From: Boletus sp. NGJ
Taxonomy: Eukaryota; Basidiomycota; Agaricomycetes; Boletales; Boletaceae
Length of the DNA: 64,000 nt
Direction: 5' to 3'
Assembly: GCA_019096195.1 (NCBI GenBank)
Contig: JAGTXK010000055.1
Coordinates: 1,488,001-1,552,000, forward strand
Positions 33,765-45,651 of the stretch are shown one piece after another. The position numbers and the translations under genes are program-made. The notes beneath the pieces are model-generated. The model was not told where the DNA came from. It saw only the letters and a program-made list of their open reading frames with translations, and searched no databases. How positions within the stretch are numbered: position 1 is the first letter of the stretch; every line of letters starts with the position of its first letter.

Positions 33765-35016
33765 TTATGAGACATCAGCGATCAGATGGTTTGGTTCCAG
33801 TGTCGTGTAAACCCGCTCGACGTCGTCATTCTCTTCCAGCGCTTCTATCAAATTTTCTAGACGGTTCATCTCCTCGGCGTCTTCTCCAGCCTCCTGCGGT
33901 TCGAGTGGTGCCCAGTTGACCTCGCTCGTGAGCATCTCACAAAGTGAAGACGTGGACGTAAAATCAGTTATCGCTTTCATGACCTTGTTGAGGTCTTCTG
34001 GAGGACAGACCAGCTGCACAAACGTGTCACTGATGAAACACCAAGCGAGAGCTTGATGCCTGCTTACCTCCACACCACGTTGGCCAGATTCCTCATTCCA
34101 TTCCGCAAAGTCGATCGAACATACATTCATGACTTGCTCCAAAAGCGCTTCCATGTCGTCGCCGATACGCACTTTAACGTAGCCTCGCTGCTGGAACATG
34201 AATTTGACAGGAGCGGAACGCGCCCTTGAGTCGAGGATGAAGGGACCAACCCACTTCTCAAAGTGTACGATGCGCACCTGTACGAGACAAGAAGATCCTT
34301 GACATGCTTCACCGTGCGATTGACGTTATCCGACCGGCATTCTCTGTGTGACTGCAGAGTTGGTTTGGGAACCTACCTCCATACGGGTAAAATACTTACA
34401 TGATGATACCGATCGTACCGTTGTATATGGCTTCGAACAACATCGCTTGTCCATGGCCCTTGATTCGTTCGGCCTGCAAGTCATGCCTATCAGAGTGCCG
34501 CCTCGATCGTGTTCAAGCCTGCGCCCATTACCCTCTGAAGTGCATTCTCGATGTTCTCCTTGGGAACGCCAGTGTCTTTCGCTCGCCGGATAGCGGCCGC
34601 CAAGAGAGAGTTCTCCTCTGGGCTCGTAGAACCGCCCGCTGTGCGACAACAGTGTTTCAGTCCCAATGAAGCAGTTTTACACGCCGGGACAGCCAAACCT
34701 TTCACCGCAGACACAATCTCCTACAGGCGAACAAGGGTGAGTCCCGCGAAAAGAGGTTCGTGCGGACAGGGCTTACACGGGCCGCCTTGCCATAGACTTT
34801 GGACTTTTTGGCATCCTCTGATCCTTTGCGGTGCTTGATCTTTGACCACTGGGAACACGGTCAGCTTCGGAGACTCAGAGTGAGACGAATGATCAGTACT
34901 TTGCTATGGCCGGAGAAACACGTCGGGGTCATCGAGAACGACCGCAACGACAGTGAAATATGTCTTTGAGTCTTTGGTGAAACACATCCAGACCGGAGAA
35001 CTGCCCTCACGAACAT
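33765..35016 (-). CDS. Mitochondrial translational activator, TACO1/YebC family
   Basis: Bacterial YebC acts in translation or transcription. The eukaryotic TACO1 homologue supports mitochondrial translation. Exon 1 starts at ATG 35014-35016 and encodes a typical mitochondrial presequence (MFVRAVLRSGCVSPKTQRHI, then SLSLRSFS) before the family signature SGHSK. This joins across an intron to WSKIKHRKGSEDAKKSK. Later exons give the family motifs NSLLAAAIRRAKDTGVPKEN and IENALQR, then QAMLFEAIYNGTIGIIM. The C-terminal domain contains VKFMFQQRGYVKVRIGDDME, LVCPPEDLNKVMKAI and RLENLIEALEENDDVERVYT, stop at 33765. The upstream end is set by the presequence, which an ATG at 34932 would lose. It lies downstream of the SulP gene in the same orientation. 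Confidence 0.85.
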
Positions 35017-35183
35017 TGGGAATGGTGTCAGAACCAGTGAGTTCTAACTTAACAGCAAGAGAAATATTGTTGGCGCCGCCAACTGAGCCGCGGAAAATTT
35101 TTGTTTTGTAAATACTAAATACATTATATACACACAAATCCAACTCGATATCCCACACCGACACCATATGCTGCTGTGTAAAA

Positions 35184-37961
35184 CTAAGAGATTGAGACAT
35201 TAACCTGCTTCATTGACGACGTTTCATGTCGGGAAAGCTGCGGCCCCGAGTTGCCTTCTACGTCCCGCAAGGCGGCAACCAAATCAAAGTGGAAGAACGG
35301 TGTTGCCTCGGGCAGAAGAGGCGTACTCTCTAAAACCCCTTCCCTCTCATGAGACAGCGGAGATTGATATGTCTCGTGTGCTTCAACATCTGTTCGTGGG
35401 GTCTCCGAGCGTGCCTTAGACTTCCAGACAGCCATATGTCCACCACCATAAGTGGCAACAGGTGCGGTTTCGCTGGGTAGTCGAGTCGGTGTGCCAGTGC
35501 CAAAGCCACCACCAAGCAGTGCCCGCTGCATCCACGGGGAATGAATGGAGGCAAAATGAAACTAAACGATGTTTCATGAATGGCGTGCAACCGCAGAATA
35601 GATAGGTATACTAACTTCTACGGGTGCGTTGGTCCACCGTTCGATTTCGTCGCGGGTATCAGTCAGTGCTTGTATGGCCGTAGCATCAACCTGGGACCTG
35701 ATAAAATCCATGTTATGAAGATGTCATGTTCGAACGGGAGGTGCTAAAGAGCTTACACTGTAGAGAAATCGAGGATGATCGCACGAAGTTTTGGCTTTGC
35801 CATGTTCGCTTCTTGGGCTGCTTCGGCTCCACCGACAATAGGACCTGGGTCGTTCCAGGGACGATCCCGAAGTTTAATTGCACCGACATCGATGCCGCGG
35901 CGCATATTTTCCTTCACATAGTCTACAATTGTAGAATTTGCAATTGAGCAGTTGGGGTAGAGGTAGCTCTCCTCAAAGCGGTAGATGATAATGCCGGGCG
36001 CAGGCGGTTCGACCTTGACCCCAGGGTTGGTAACGCCGTCAGGGCGAAGAGGTAGAAAAACGTCACGACTTTGCCCGTCATTTCGAGGGTCAGTGAGCGT
36101 GGCTTTCCCGAGGAGATAACCACGGGGATGGGCAATCCGGAGGAGCAACAGGACCAGCGACGAAACGATCGAGGTATATATACCATTTTCTATGGTGGAG
36201 AAAACGGTGACCAAGACTGCCGCAAGCCAGATGAGGAACTCCAAAGGCGATACGCGCCAGTACGTGTATACCTGAGCAGGCGGAGCAATGAGATCTGCGA
36301 CAGAATGTATAATAACTGCTGAGAGGCCGGCGGTGGGGATCCAATAGAATGCTGGCGTAAGACCATACAGCGCAACAATTACCACGATACCTGCTACAAC
36401 GCCACTGGCAGGAGTGCGGACCCCCGATTTGTGTTGCAATGCCGAGCGTGAGAACGATCCGGTAGCAGGATAAGCATGGAATACGCTCCCGATGGTGTTC
36501 GTAATACCTATTGCAATCAGCTCTTGGCTAGGGTTGATTTTGTAATTATTCACTCGGCCAAACGCTTCGGATGTACATCAGCACTTTTCTCTGAACGCAC
36601 TCGTTCAGACATACACTTTGCGATGGCAATGTGCTCCAGCAACATAATAATAGTGGCGACGGGAAGTTGGGGAGCGAGAGCTGTCACTAACGACGGATCG
36701 ATCGTAACGGGGCCAACATTCTGGAAACCACTGGGGACCGTCTGAAGAATCTTAATCGGATATCCATTTGCAGTTCTGCGATGGCGGCAGTACAGCCATG
36801 CTGCGATTGTCAGTACCAAAATGACAAAAGCATTCCTAGCCACTATGAAGAAGAAGAAGATCCGACCTAACAAGAATTTGGGTCAGTTCTCGAAAATGTC
36901 CAGGTATTTATCCCTTACCGCTCCGGGGAAAGCGCCGTTGGAGTGTTGTGGAAGTTATGCGAATGGCATAAAGTGCGACGAGGCCAGATAAACCCCACGC
37001 AGCATCACGAGCGGTTCTTGGTAAGCCTTTGAGGGTATTGATGATGACTTCGTATGTGGGAGCTCTCGTACTTTCGAGATACGGTATGGATAATGACAAG
37101 TGATTGAGGATCAATGACTCACTTGAAACCAGTAATGCCCATCAACCCAGGAACTTGACCAACGAGGATGTTGATGGCTGAGCCTGTCATGAATCCACTC
37201 ACGGCCGGTGCAGGAATGAATTCGACAAGCCACCCAATCCTCAAGAGTCCAATTGCGAGGACGATGAAACCACAGACGAATGCAAGTGTCGTCGCGATTT
37301 CTGGAGCCTGCCATTTTCCGGGGAATTTGGAGTCGACCGCAGCGATGATTTGGGAAGTTGTGACCGACATTACAGCAACTGGACCAATGGAGACATCCTT
37401 GGACGTGGCAAAGAACTGGAGGCAGATAGCATTAGTCCACGTGGAACTTTCGAAGTCGAGTGCGTACCCAGTATATTGCAACACCGATGAAGGAAGAATA
37501 TAAGCCATATTGAGGCGGAAGTGTTGCAAGCTGGATTAAAAGGGATGTCAGTGATGAAGAGGAGAGGTCGTCACGGGGGGTGTTTACCTGGGCATAAGAC
37601 ATTCCCTGAGGTACGAGTACAATACCGACGGTTAAACCGGCGATGAGATCACCTGTCAGCCACCCGACATCTGCAATGAACCAACATGAGTGACATGGTA
37701 CTTGGTACCGCTCTGACTCTGGACATACTATATCGGGTAATCCACCCGAGGATTGGGAATAGGCTCTGGAGATAATGAACTACCTAGACGTGCCGGGTGT
37801 GAGCGTCTGAGTAGAGTCAGAGAAACAGTTACACCTGGACTAACATTTTTCTTGGGGTCCTTGAGCCGGTCCTTGATATAGGTAGTAGTGGATATGATCG
37901 GTACGCCGTCTTCGGGATAACCTATTATCTTCTTTCCGACCCGCTTCACAGTGGACGCCAT
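35184..37961 (-). CDS. SulP-family sulfate permease with STAS domain
   Basis: This is a plasma-membrane sulfate/proton symporter of the Sul1/Sul2 type. The cytosolic N-terminus (MASTVKRVGKKIIGYPEDGV) is followed by the SulP signature near 37680-37580 (LTGDLIAGLTVGIVLVPQGM then SYAQ). Many hydrophobic segments follow, such as ATTLAFVCGFIVLAIGLLRI and VSGFMTGSAINILVGQVPGL. A conserved segment reads AKSFGRVNNYKINPSQELIA, restored when a GTATGT intron near 36615-36570 is removed. The C-terminal STAS domain starts near 35990 (PGIIIYRFEESYLYPNCSIA), includes RAIILDFSTV and SQVDATAIQALTDTRDEI, and is followed by an acidic tail ending QVNVSIS at 35184. About 800 residues in roughly nine exons. It is divergent from STRAP, with 795 bp between starts. 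Confidence 0.93.
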
Positions 37962-38698
37962 GGCACGAGCAAAAGCAAGCGCCGGGATAGCGTGTGGGGG
38001 GAAGCAGAGAGAACGGGGATGGAGTGGTTATGTCTCTTATATAGTCTAGGACAGATCCAATCCGTAAGGCAGGCCCTGTTGAACCAACCGACGGTTACAT
38101 GAGCCACCCCCATGGGAGAAAAGCACGCCATTCCCCCCAAACCTGGCGAGAGGTTGCGATATTATCACTCCACCTGATGACTTCCGTATCTGATGAAATG
38201 TGGCGTTGCAGATCAAAGGGTCAACTGTTTCTGAGCCTCACAGATCCAACATTATTAGTACACACTCACCACGGTCCATTGCTAGCCTTGACGGAACCGT
38301 GCGCACGCCGGGTCGCACCATCTCCGAAAACATCATTGGGAAGTCGAAGTGGTATCCATGTTCCATGTTATTATAAGACTTGGTCTGCTAGGCACACGCA
38401 TTATCGCCCAATCATGGGAGCTTCAGATGGCGACAGTAGACGCTCTAAATAACGAGCCATTGATCATTGTGCTCATAAATGTGCTCATACTGTACCTCTG
38501 TGATAGAAGAGAACACTTACTGGATGGTTTGTCGTTGACGGCGGGTGCAGAGTTCATCCCACGACCTTGCCGTTCCCCGTATGTACTTGGACTGTGTATC
38601 GGTGCCACGCGTGCAAAAGTCTTTTGTTTTGCAGGCTTGCTCAACGCCAGTGCGTACCGTGCTGAGCGCGCCCGTAATACCACTCCCGACCCTCATAT
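37962..38698. other. Divergent upstream region between the SulP gene and STRAP
   Basis: The region is about 740 bp with no supported gene. Short overlapping frames on both strands show no motif. It should hold the sulfate-permease promoter. I could not identify a convincing sulfur-regulator binding site by eye. Confidence 0.45.
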
Positions 38699-38755
38699 CC
38701 ATTGCCTTGCTCTCTCTCTCTCTTCTCTTCTCTTCTTGCCCTTTCCTGACGACTA
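38699..38755 (+). promoter_or_regulatory. Pyrimidine-rich CT tract immediately upstream of STRAP
   Basis: A run of CTCTCTCTCTCTTCTCTTCT and following pyrimidines ends a few bases before the STRAP ATG. CT-rich blocks just before the start codon are common near transcription starts of highly expressed fungal genes. Role inferred from position. Confidence 0.45.
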
Positions 38756-39941
38756 ATGACAACTCAACCAAAGGCTGTTCCTCTCGTCGCTCCTGGCCAC
38801 ACTCGCCCCGTTACCCATCTTTCTTTTTCCCCGATCCTCGAAGACAACACCTACTTACTAGTCTCCAGCTGCAAGGATGGCAATCCTATGCTGAGAGAGT
38901 GGACCGGAGATTGGATCGGCACCTTCCTTGGTCACAAAGGTGCCGTGTGGTGTACCAAACTCTCCCCAGACGGCTCAAGAGCTGTATCGGGCAGCGCCGA
39001 TTTTACAGCGTGAGTGTTGTGTGTTAACATGTATCTGACAGAACCTCGATATACCCACGTCTCAATAGAAAGATTTGGGACACGTTCTCGGGAGACCCAC
39101 TCCATTCTTTCCCCCATAATCACATCGTCCGAACTGTCGCGATTTCAAGGACCTCCTCCCACATACTAACCGGCGGACAAGAAAAGAAGGTCCGCATCTT
39201 TGATCTAGCCCGCCCAGATGCAGAAGCGGATCTCCTCGGTGATCCTGGTACGACATCACATGACAAGACGGTAAAGAGTGTCGTCTGGGTCGGCGAACAC
39301 ACCGGTGTATCGGCCGGTGAAGATGGAATCATAAAGTGCGTCTCTTCCTCAGACCTTTCTGCCACACTGCATTCATAGGACTTCAGATGGTGGGATCTAC
39401 GGACTCGGAAACTTACGACCTCACTTGCTTTCCCGAATCCCATCACGTCCATGGAATTTTCCGTACAGACAAGACGACTTGTTGTCACGTCAGGGGAAAC
39501 TGTGGCATTTATACCGGCGTTGCCGAGCACGGCGCCGACTCACAGTCTGAACCTCCCATACTCACCATCGTCTGCTTCCGTCCATCCAATCCTGCAAGAT
39601 CGCTTTGTCACGGGAAACCTCGGAGATGAGTGGGTTCGAGTGCACGGCATGGATGGTGAAGAAAGGGATGTTTTCAAAGGTCACCATGGTCCCGTGCATT
39701 GTGTCGAGTTCAGCCCGGATGGCGAGATGTATGCAAGTGGTAGTGGTGCGTGTTACCGTTGGCATGACATGTGGCACGGCATCTGATAAATTCATGTAAT
39801 CATCTACTCATTTCAGAGGACGGTGAGACTATGACCATTCGTCTTTACAAAGCTAAACATCTGACAGGCACAATCCGGCTTTGGCAAACAACACCTGGGA
39901 AGTCTTATGGACTTTGGCAGGGGCATGCCAACGGTGGGTAG
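38756..39941 (+). CDS. WD40 protein STRAP (serine-threonine kinase receptor-associated protein homologue)
   Basis: This is a seven-bladed WD40 propeller protein. It begins MTTQPKAVPLVAPGHTRPVT followed by LVSSCKDGNPMLREWTGDWI and GTFLGHKGAVWCTKLSPDGS, the characteristic STRAP opening. Further blades read VSGSADFTA joined to KIWDTFSGDPLHSF, LTGGQEKKVRIFDLARPDAE, and KWWDLRTRKL. The last is GPVHCVEFSPDGEMYASGSE, joined across two closely spaced introns near 39750-39890 to DGTIRLWQTTPGKSYGLW. It stops after QGHANGG (39939-39941). In animals STRAP/unrip works with the SMN complex and several signalling pathways. The fungal role is less clear. About 330 residues, normal for the family. Confidence 0.9.
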
Positions 39942-42830
39942 CGGCGCAGCAGCAAGTGTCGGTATCATGTCATAGTGTAGTAACGTTACACATTCGCCCT
40001 GTTTCTACTCGATTGGTGGAGACTTGGCTGGTAGACGAACTATTGTAATATCCGAGGGGTACTCAGCGCCAGCTGGCACACCTCAGTGAGGCGACTGCCT
40101 AGACGGCCTAGCCTCTTCTGCCATTACCTCGCGCGTATGAAGACCTACCGCGGTATGTGAACAGACACTTGAAATTCGGTATTTACTGTGTCTCGACTCA
40201 GCGACGGCCACTCTAATTGCTCCTTGTGTTGGGATGCTCTGTTGTTGGGTTCCAGCTCGGAACCGTCACTCAGACAATGCCCAACTCGGTCCATCATTAT
40301 GACCTAGCGCCGGGCCGCGGATTACCGCGAGACTTGAGGAATAGGTTCATATATCAACCTATCAAAAATATCCCGCGAAGCTACTTATTTCCACCTCGTG
40401 GTATGGAGATGATCGGCTTCCGTGCAGAAAAGAAGAGCTGTGCGTTGGTTACCACTGTCACTTCCAGATGGGCCAATATAGAGTTTTCGCTCACCGCCTT
40501 CGGGACTACCATCGGTGAGTCAGGCGCCACAAGAATTCCCAGACATCTTCTTGATTCAGAGAGGTCTGGATCAGGGAGCTTATGAAGCAGGACAAAAAAC
40601 CTTGTTGCTCTTCCCACTCTTTGTCATACTCATCGCATCGACTATGAAGCGTTTCTGCTAAATGGGGATGAAAAACCCGACTCTGGCTTTCGATGGTAAT
40701 TTGGAGCATTTACAGCGTTATCGAGGTTCACAAAGTTGTTGGGTCTCTTCTTCAGCCCTTCGTTATCGGCGGAAGGTGATTACACTAGTAAGGCATGGTG
40801 TGTCTGGAGCAACAAATGTTACTGCGCTATGAGATTTATGCACTACTGTACCAGACTAATTGTGAAATGAAAGGTACAAGTAGGTGGGATGCCGTATCTC
40901 ACAGGCTTACTACTCCTTGACTCCTCATTCGTGTGCCATGAGAGCGACGGAACTCCATGGACCAGCGCTGGCCACCTTATCGCCGCAAACATTATAAACC
41001 ACCTGCTTCTCATTCCACGCCGGTCCTCGGTCACCGACTCGGACGAGTGTTGTCCTGCTCCTACCCTAGTACACATGTGAGTGGAGTAACGACTGTGCGC
41101 GATACCACGTGGGTCAAATGACACCCGCAAGCTGCGTGCCCTCCCCGGCGAGCCATACATGACTTCAGGATGGATCTTGAACATTCCTAACTAGACCCCT
41201 GGGCAGAAGCAGCCCCAGAAGGTCCGAAAGATCTCTGATCATCATCATCTCGCCTGACAAGGTTTCTAGGACACCTATGATTAATTGCCTTTCCTTGGGT
41301 GGAAGATTTGGTATCATTGCAGATCCTGCAACTCCCCAGAGCGACAAAGTAAAAATACGACGACGACCATTATAGAAGACAGATACATACTTTCATAACT
41401 TGACAAGTATGCATGCGATTTGGTCGCGTAATTACCACGCACAGATCTAATGGCAAAGGCATGATAGGTTTACTGTACAACCATATCCTGTGAGTAAAAC
41501 ACGTCCAGGTCGGGCGGCCGTTCCAATTTTTGCTCTGAAAGATCGAGTAGCTCTCATCAGGACGAATCGCCAGTCCCACCACTTATCGGGGTTCGAATGG
41601 GGCTTATCGTCCGTTCCACGAACTATCAGCGCACACGGGAGAACCCAGAGTCCAGTGTTATCGTGTCTTGCATTCCCCCATCATGGGCGTCACCCATGTT
41701 TAGCCCCGCCCAAGAAAACCCGGAGAGCCTCGCAAAAAGGAAGTCAAAATTATCAACAGTGGCGGATCTACACGATGGAATAAAGATGCATGGAAGGACG
41801 ACGAACTCGCAATTGAGGTCGATTCCGAGTCTGCTCCTCAACCGCCTTCAGCACCTTCATTTCTCGCCCGCCCTCCCTGTGCAGCAGCACAATCGACCAC
41901 ACTCAGATCGGACATCCAACGAATCCTTATACCGCCGCACAGGATGACACCAATCAAAAAAAGATTGGGTCAATCTATTCTCGGTCCCTTGCAGAGATCA
42001 TCGGGCCAGTTCGGATGAGTCAACGGAGGTGCGTAGGGATCCGGTATACCCTCGCCAGTCCTTTGTCAGCATACCTAACATTGTATGTAGACGTCGAGGC
42101 GCACCTAAGACATCGGGTCGATTAAAAGGAAAGCTTGTGCACTACGGTTTTGATATCAGTGTAAGTAATGTAGATTGTGCCTGATTATCGCTCAGTTACT
42201 AGTCTCATTCATTGTCGAAGGATGCCATCGCACTTCTTTGTCTGGACAATCTTTCCCTTTATTCTTTTGAAACCAAATACGTGAAAAGGTTGTACGGCGG
42301 CCACTTATCACGCGCAGTTTATAACCGTGTCAACCGTCCTCTAGGTCGGATAGCCGGACAAGATGATCAGACGAAACTCACGATTGAAATGCAAGCTGCA
42401 TGTGAATTGTTCTCGCAGACACGTCTGTCGAATACTCTGCATTATTTCTCCGTTTTCTGATCTCGTTGATTCATCAAAATTGTGCGAGATGCAAACGTGT
42501 CTCTTATCCTTGGTTCCCCAAGAAAATTCTACGCAGGATTGAGGACAGTGAGCAGTCGAATGAAACAACGTGTCGTTAGTTTGTGTAACTTCAAAATCTG
42601 TGTTACATTATCCGCGAGTTGACTGCCAGGAAAATTAAATAGTAGTGAATACAACAACAGCGAATAAGTATACCTCTCAGGAATGATGTTGTACTTATTT
42701 ATACTATGCGTAACATGTCATGACATTGCTCGAGGTCGGAGAAAGATGAATCAATGACGAACGAAATGTTCGATCGATGTGCGAAACTGAGCCAGATTAA
42801 ACGCGCTGATACCCCACCACACGGATGATG
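39942..42830. other. 2.9 kb gene-poor interval with one orphan exon-like frame
   Basis: I see no intact gene. One plus-strand frame from an acceptor near 41703 reads like a real exon (KPGEPRKKEVKIINSGG, then STRWNKDAWKDDELAIEVDS and SFLARPPCAAAQSTTLRSDI) for about 95 codons to a stop near 41968. A second stretch near 42090-42460 (SGRLKGKLVHYGFDIS, then [20 protein letters not shown]) may belong to the same locus. No family could be assigned and no continuous model emerged. The interval could contain the remains of a gene. The remaining frames on both strands are short and featureless. Confidence 0.35.
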
Positions 42831-44700
42831 CTATGACTGAACTTTCCCTTTGCCCTTTCTATTTCTGCCCACATCATCGGAGGACGACAGTCCGCCAGCG
42901 GCGGACTGGGGCAACAGTTCCCATATCCGAACCGTAAAATCATCCGAACAAGATGCAAACATCCGTTTGTTCCGTTTGTTCCGTGCGACTGAATTGATGC
43001 TTCCCGCTCCGTGACCTGAGAGGATCTCCAAGACGTACACCGGTATCCCGGTGCCAGACATAAATATTACGGTCTAGAACAACTAGATGAGGAAAGCATC
43101 GGGGACAACAGCACCAGCACCGACCTTCACTTCCACTGATCACAAAGTTACCATCGACACCCCAAAGCAACTCCGGATGACATGGTAGCCCTGACGTTGC
43201 CCAGTAAACTTGCGCGCGAGTCGACCCTCGTTCAAGTCCCACCTCCTATCATAGACCTGATCAGTAATTTATAAAGAGTCCAAATTTAATCGTTCTTACA
43301 TTTGGTGCATAGTTCAATAGTGTGAATTGGGAATCCTCGGAGATCTTCACGCTCGTGAGTTCACCGTCCGCAGGAAGCGACCTAGCAGCCCCTTCTTGAT
43401 CGGCTGAATCCAACAAAGGCACGAGGCCCACAAATCGATGGCCTTGCTCCTTAGGTCATATACAATCATCCGATTCTCCGACGGTCGATCTCCGTCCATT
43501 GTAACGCTTGTGAGAGATGGTTTTGGTTCTCCACTGACACCTCGACTGGCATCCGCCGTCGTAGGCGGTATTGCCATATAGTCCATACCTACAGTGACAA
43601 GCCGTGTCATGCCTGTTGTGACAGCTAATCGGTAACACGAATAGGCACATCGGACCAATCGTCCCGTAGCTTCCCAGCCGTATCCTGGAAGAGAGGTGAG
43701 ACAGACTTAGGGGCATGCTCCGGGGGATTGTACATACCCAAGAAAATATTTAATCATTACCTTGGTATCCCAAAGCAATATTAAATAGTCCGTAGCGGTA
43801 GCTAAGACTGAGTCGCCAAGCGACCACGCCAATGCACCAACAAGGAAGGGCTCCCTGAGAGTAAACTCTACCACACATTCACGAGAGGAATGTTCAGCGT
43901 CCGACTATGGACGCGGCGGCGTCAGCAATAACCCTTTTTGAACGGTGAAATACTTGCCCCAATCCGCCAAATTATGGCAGTCTTGTCTTTGCTTGCGCTA
44001 GCCAGGCGTAAGCCGTCATGACTCCAGGCCACGTTCCATACCTCGTCTGTGTGTACATCGAGAATAATGGTTGTTACGAAAGCGAAATCCTCTCTATCAC
44101 AATGGTGACCAGAGAACGAGAAGGAAGCATTCATTGGCGCGTTAAGATTTAGGGGATGCTCTCTTTGACAATACCTTGATTGTGTCAACAGAGCCGCAAG
44201 TCACCTGGAAGGGATAATTCTCGTAGAGGGTACAAGGTCTAGCACAAAAGATCTTTAGTATCACGGTGAAATGAGACATAAAAGCTGTTGCAGTTCGGAG
44301 AGCAATGTTCGCCGAGACGTCGCTCCGACGGTGCGCGTTGTCGTAAGTCCTCAGGCCTCATTGACAGGCTTCAGGGACCGAACACATTAGTAAGGCACGA
44401 CAAGCATGTGACAAGTTAACTGCGTGCAATTGCTCAGTATGTGTGCCAAGAAGGGCTGATTCATTACGCAGGACCTGCAGCGCAGCTGTCACTTTTCGGG
44501 CCTCCAAGAACTCTTGGAGGTTTTGTTACCTCCCACGGCAATAAGAAAGTGGGCCCCATAAGAATAGATGTGTGAGAGTCATCAGGTTCCAAAATGGACG
44601 TGTGCCCGACTCCATCGCACCTTGCAGCCTCCTTAACTGCGGCAGTTAGACACGAGACAGGCGATTGTACTCGTTAAAGTTGACGTGCACATTGTTGTAT
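42831..44700 (-). pseudogene. Decayed GID7/WDR26 homologue (WD40, CTLH type)
   Basis: Gid7/WDR26 is a subunit of the GID/CTLH ubiquitin ligase. Homology is clear along the whole minus strand: EFLEARKVTAALQVLRNES (CTLH part, near 44500), GATSRRTLLSELQQ (near 44300), CDREDFAFVTTIILDVHTDE and VWNVAWSHDGLRLASASKDK (near 44060), and DGELTSVKISEDSQFTLLNY (near 43360). RLARKFTGQRQGYHVIRSCF lies near 43200 and MFASCSDDFTVRIWE near 42950. It is broken. A CGA-to-TGA change near 44212 interrupts IIPSR-LAALLTQ. A G is missing in SCFG-GVDGNF near 43154. An extra G disturbs the segment before EILSGHG near 43025. Two bases are lost before GATSRR near 44325. A conserved Trp is Arg in SINSVARN. Sequencing error alone would not explain this many lesions. 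The N-terminal LisH region is not recognisable. Confidence 0.75.
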
Positions 44701-45651
44701 ATTCTAGTACTGTGAGGCTGGCTAGACTGGATGAAACAACCATATCCATAGGGATGCAAGTACTTGACAGAAAAAGAATGGGACTCACCTTCGAGTCTTC
44801 CCGTCAACCAGTCACAAGTTTCATCTAATCATAGCAAACGTGCGTTTGCGGGCGCCTGGACGGTTTGACCTGGACAGTATCAGGGATCAATCGATCAGTT
44901 TGCTTGACCTATAGGGCGCCCATAATCGCATGGGAACGAGAGACGAGTCCTTGGCCCAGTACCAGCACGCCGTCCGTGGTTATTGCTTGGGCAATTTTGT
45001 AAAACACAGGGTAGTGAGTAAAACAGACCAAGAAGGGTGTCTGGCGGCGGCCATTCCGATGAGTTTATGGTGTACCCATGGTCGGACTCCTTGAAATTGG
45101 TACGGATTAATTCCGAGGCCACCCGGGATCATGATTAGTAGTAGATTAACCACAGAAACACGTCGATTGGAAGAGCTCAGAATAATGGACGACTCTCTGA
45201 CAGAGTTGTACTTGGCAACCCGATGCCGTTTCGAGGTGGTCTTCATAGGGCCCTCAAAGTTCAGTCAGTATGAGCCTCAGAAGTTCGCCACACTCCATGC
45301 TAGGTTCAAGTTTTCCAGGTCTCGATCAGCTGTCGGTCATCCTGCCCACTGTTAACACACTATCTGACTCATATATACGCAGGTTCGAGAGTATTGATTT
45401 AGATTCATAGGCACTGGAACTCGCTTTGCTCAACTTCTGCGACAGCGTTGTCGATTTAAACGACAGATAAATGGATGGCGCAGAGTACTGGCTGCAGTGC
45501 TGGTCAAAGTCTCCAAGGAAGGTGTATCGATCCTATAGATTATCCTCTGTAACGTGCCTGAACATTGTGGGAATAATCTGGGTCAGCTGGGTCGGGTTAG
45601 GGGTATAAGATCGATGAACGATATCAGCATCTCTTGCACTATCCATTCGCA
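44701..45651. other. 950 bp interval upstream of the SDR gene
   Basis: There is no supported gene. A minus-strand stretch near 45000-44890 (YPVFYKIAQAITTDGVLVLG, then QGLVSRSHAIMGAL) is open for about 45 codons and looks protein-like, but it ends in a stop and matches no family I recognise. The last 250 bp should contain the SDR promoter. Confidence 0.35.

Noticed and set aside
39561-39800. STRAP frame running past its exon near 39750 to an early stop
   Set aside because: A donor there and the continuation DGTIRLWQTTPGKSYGLW restore the normal C-terminus. The early stop lies in an intron, so the gene is intact.
39942-45651. Possible transposon or retroelement remains in the gene-poor island
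   Set aside because: I found no reverse transcriptase, integrase or transposase motif, no terminal repeats and no target-site duplication by eye.
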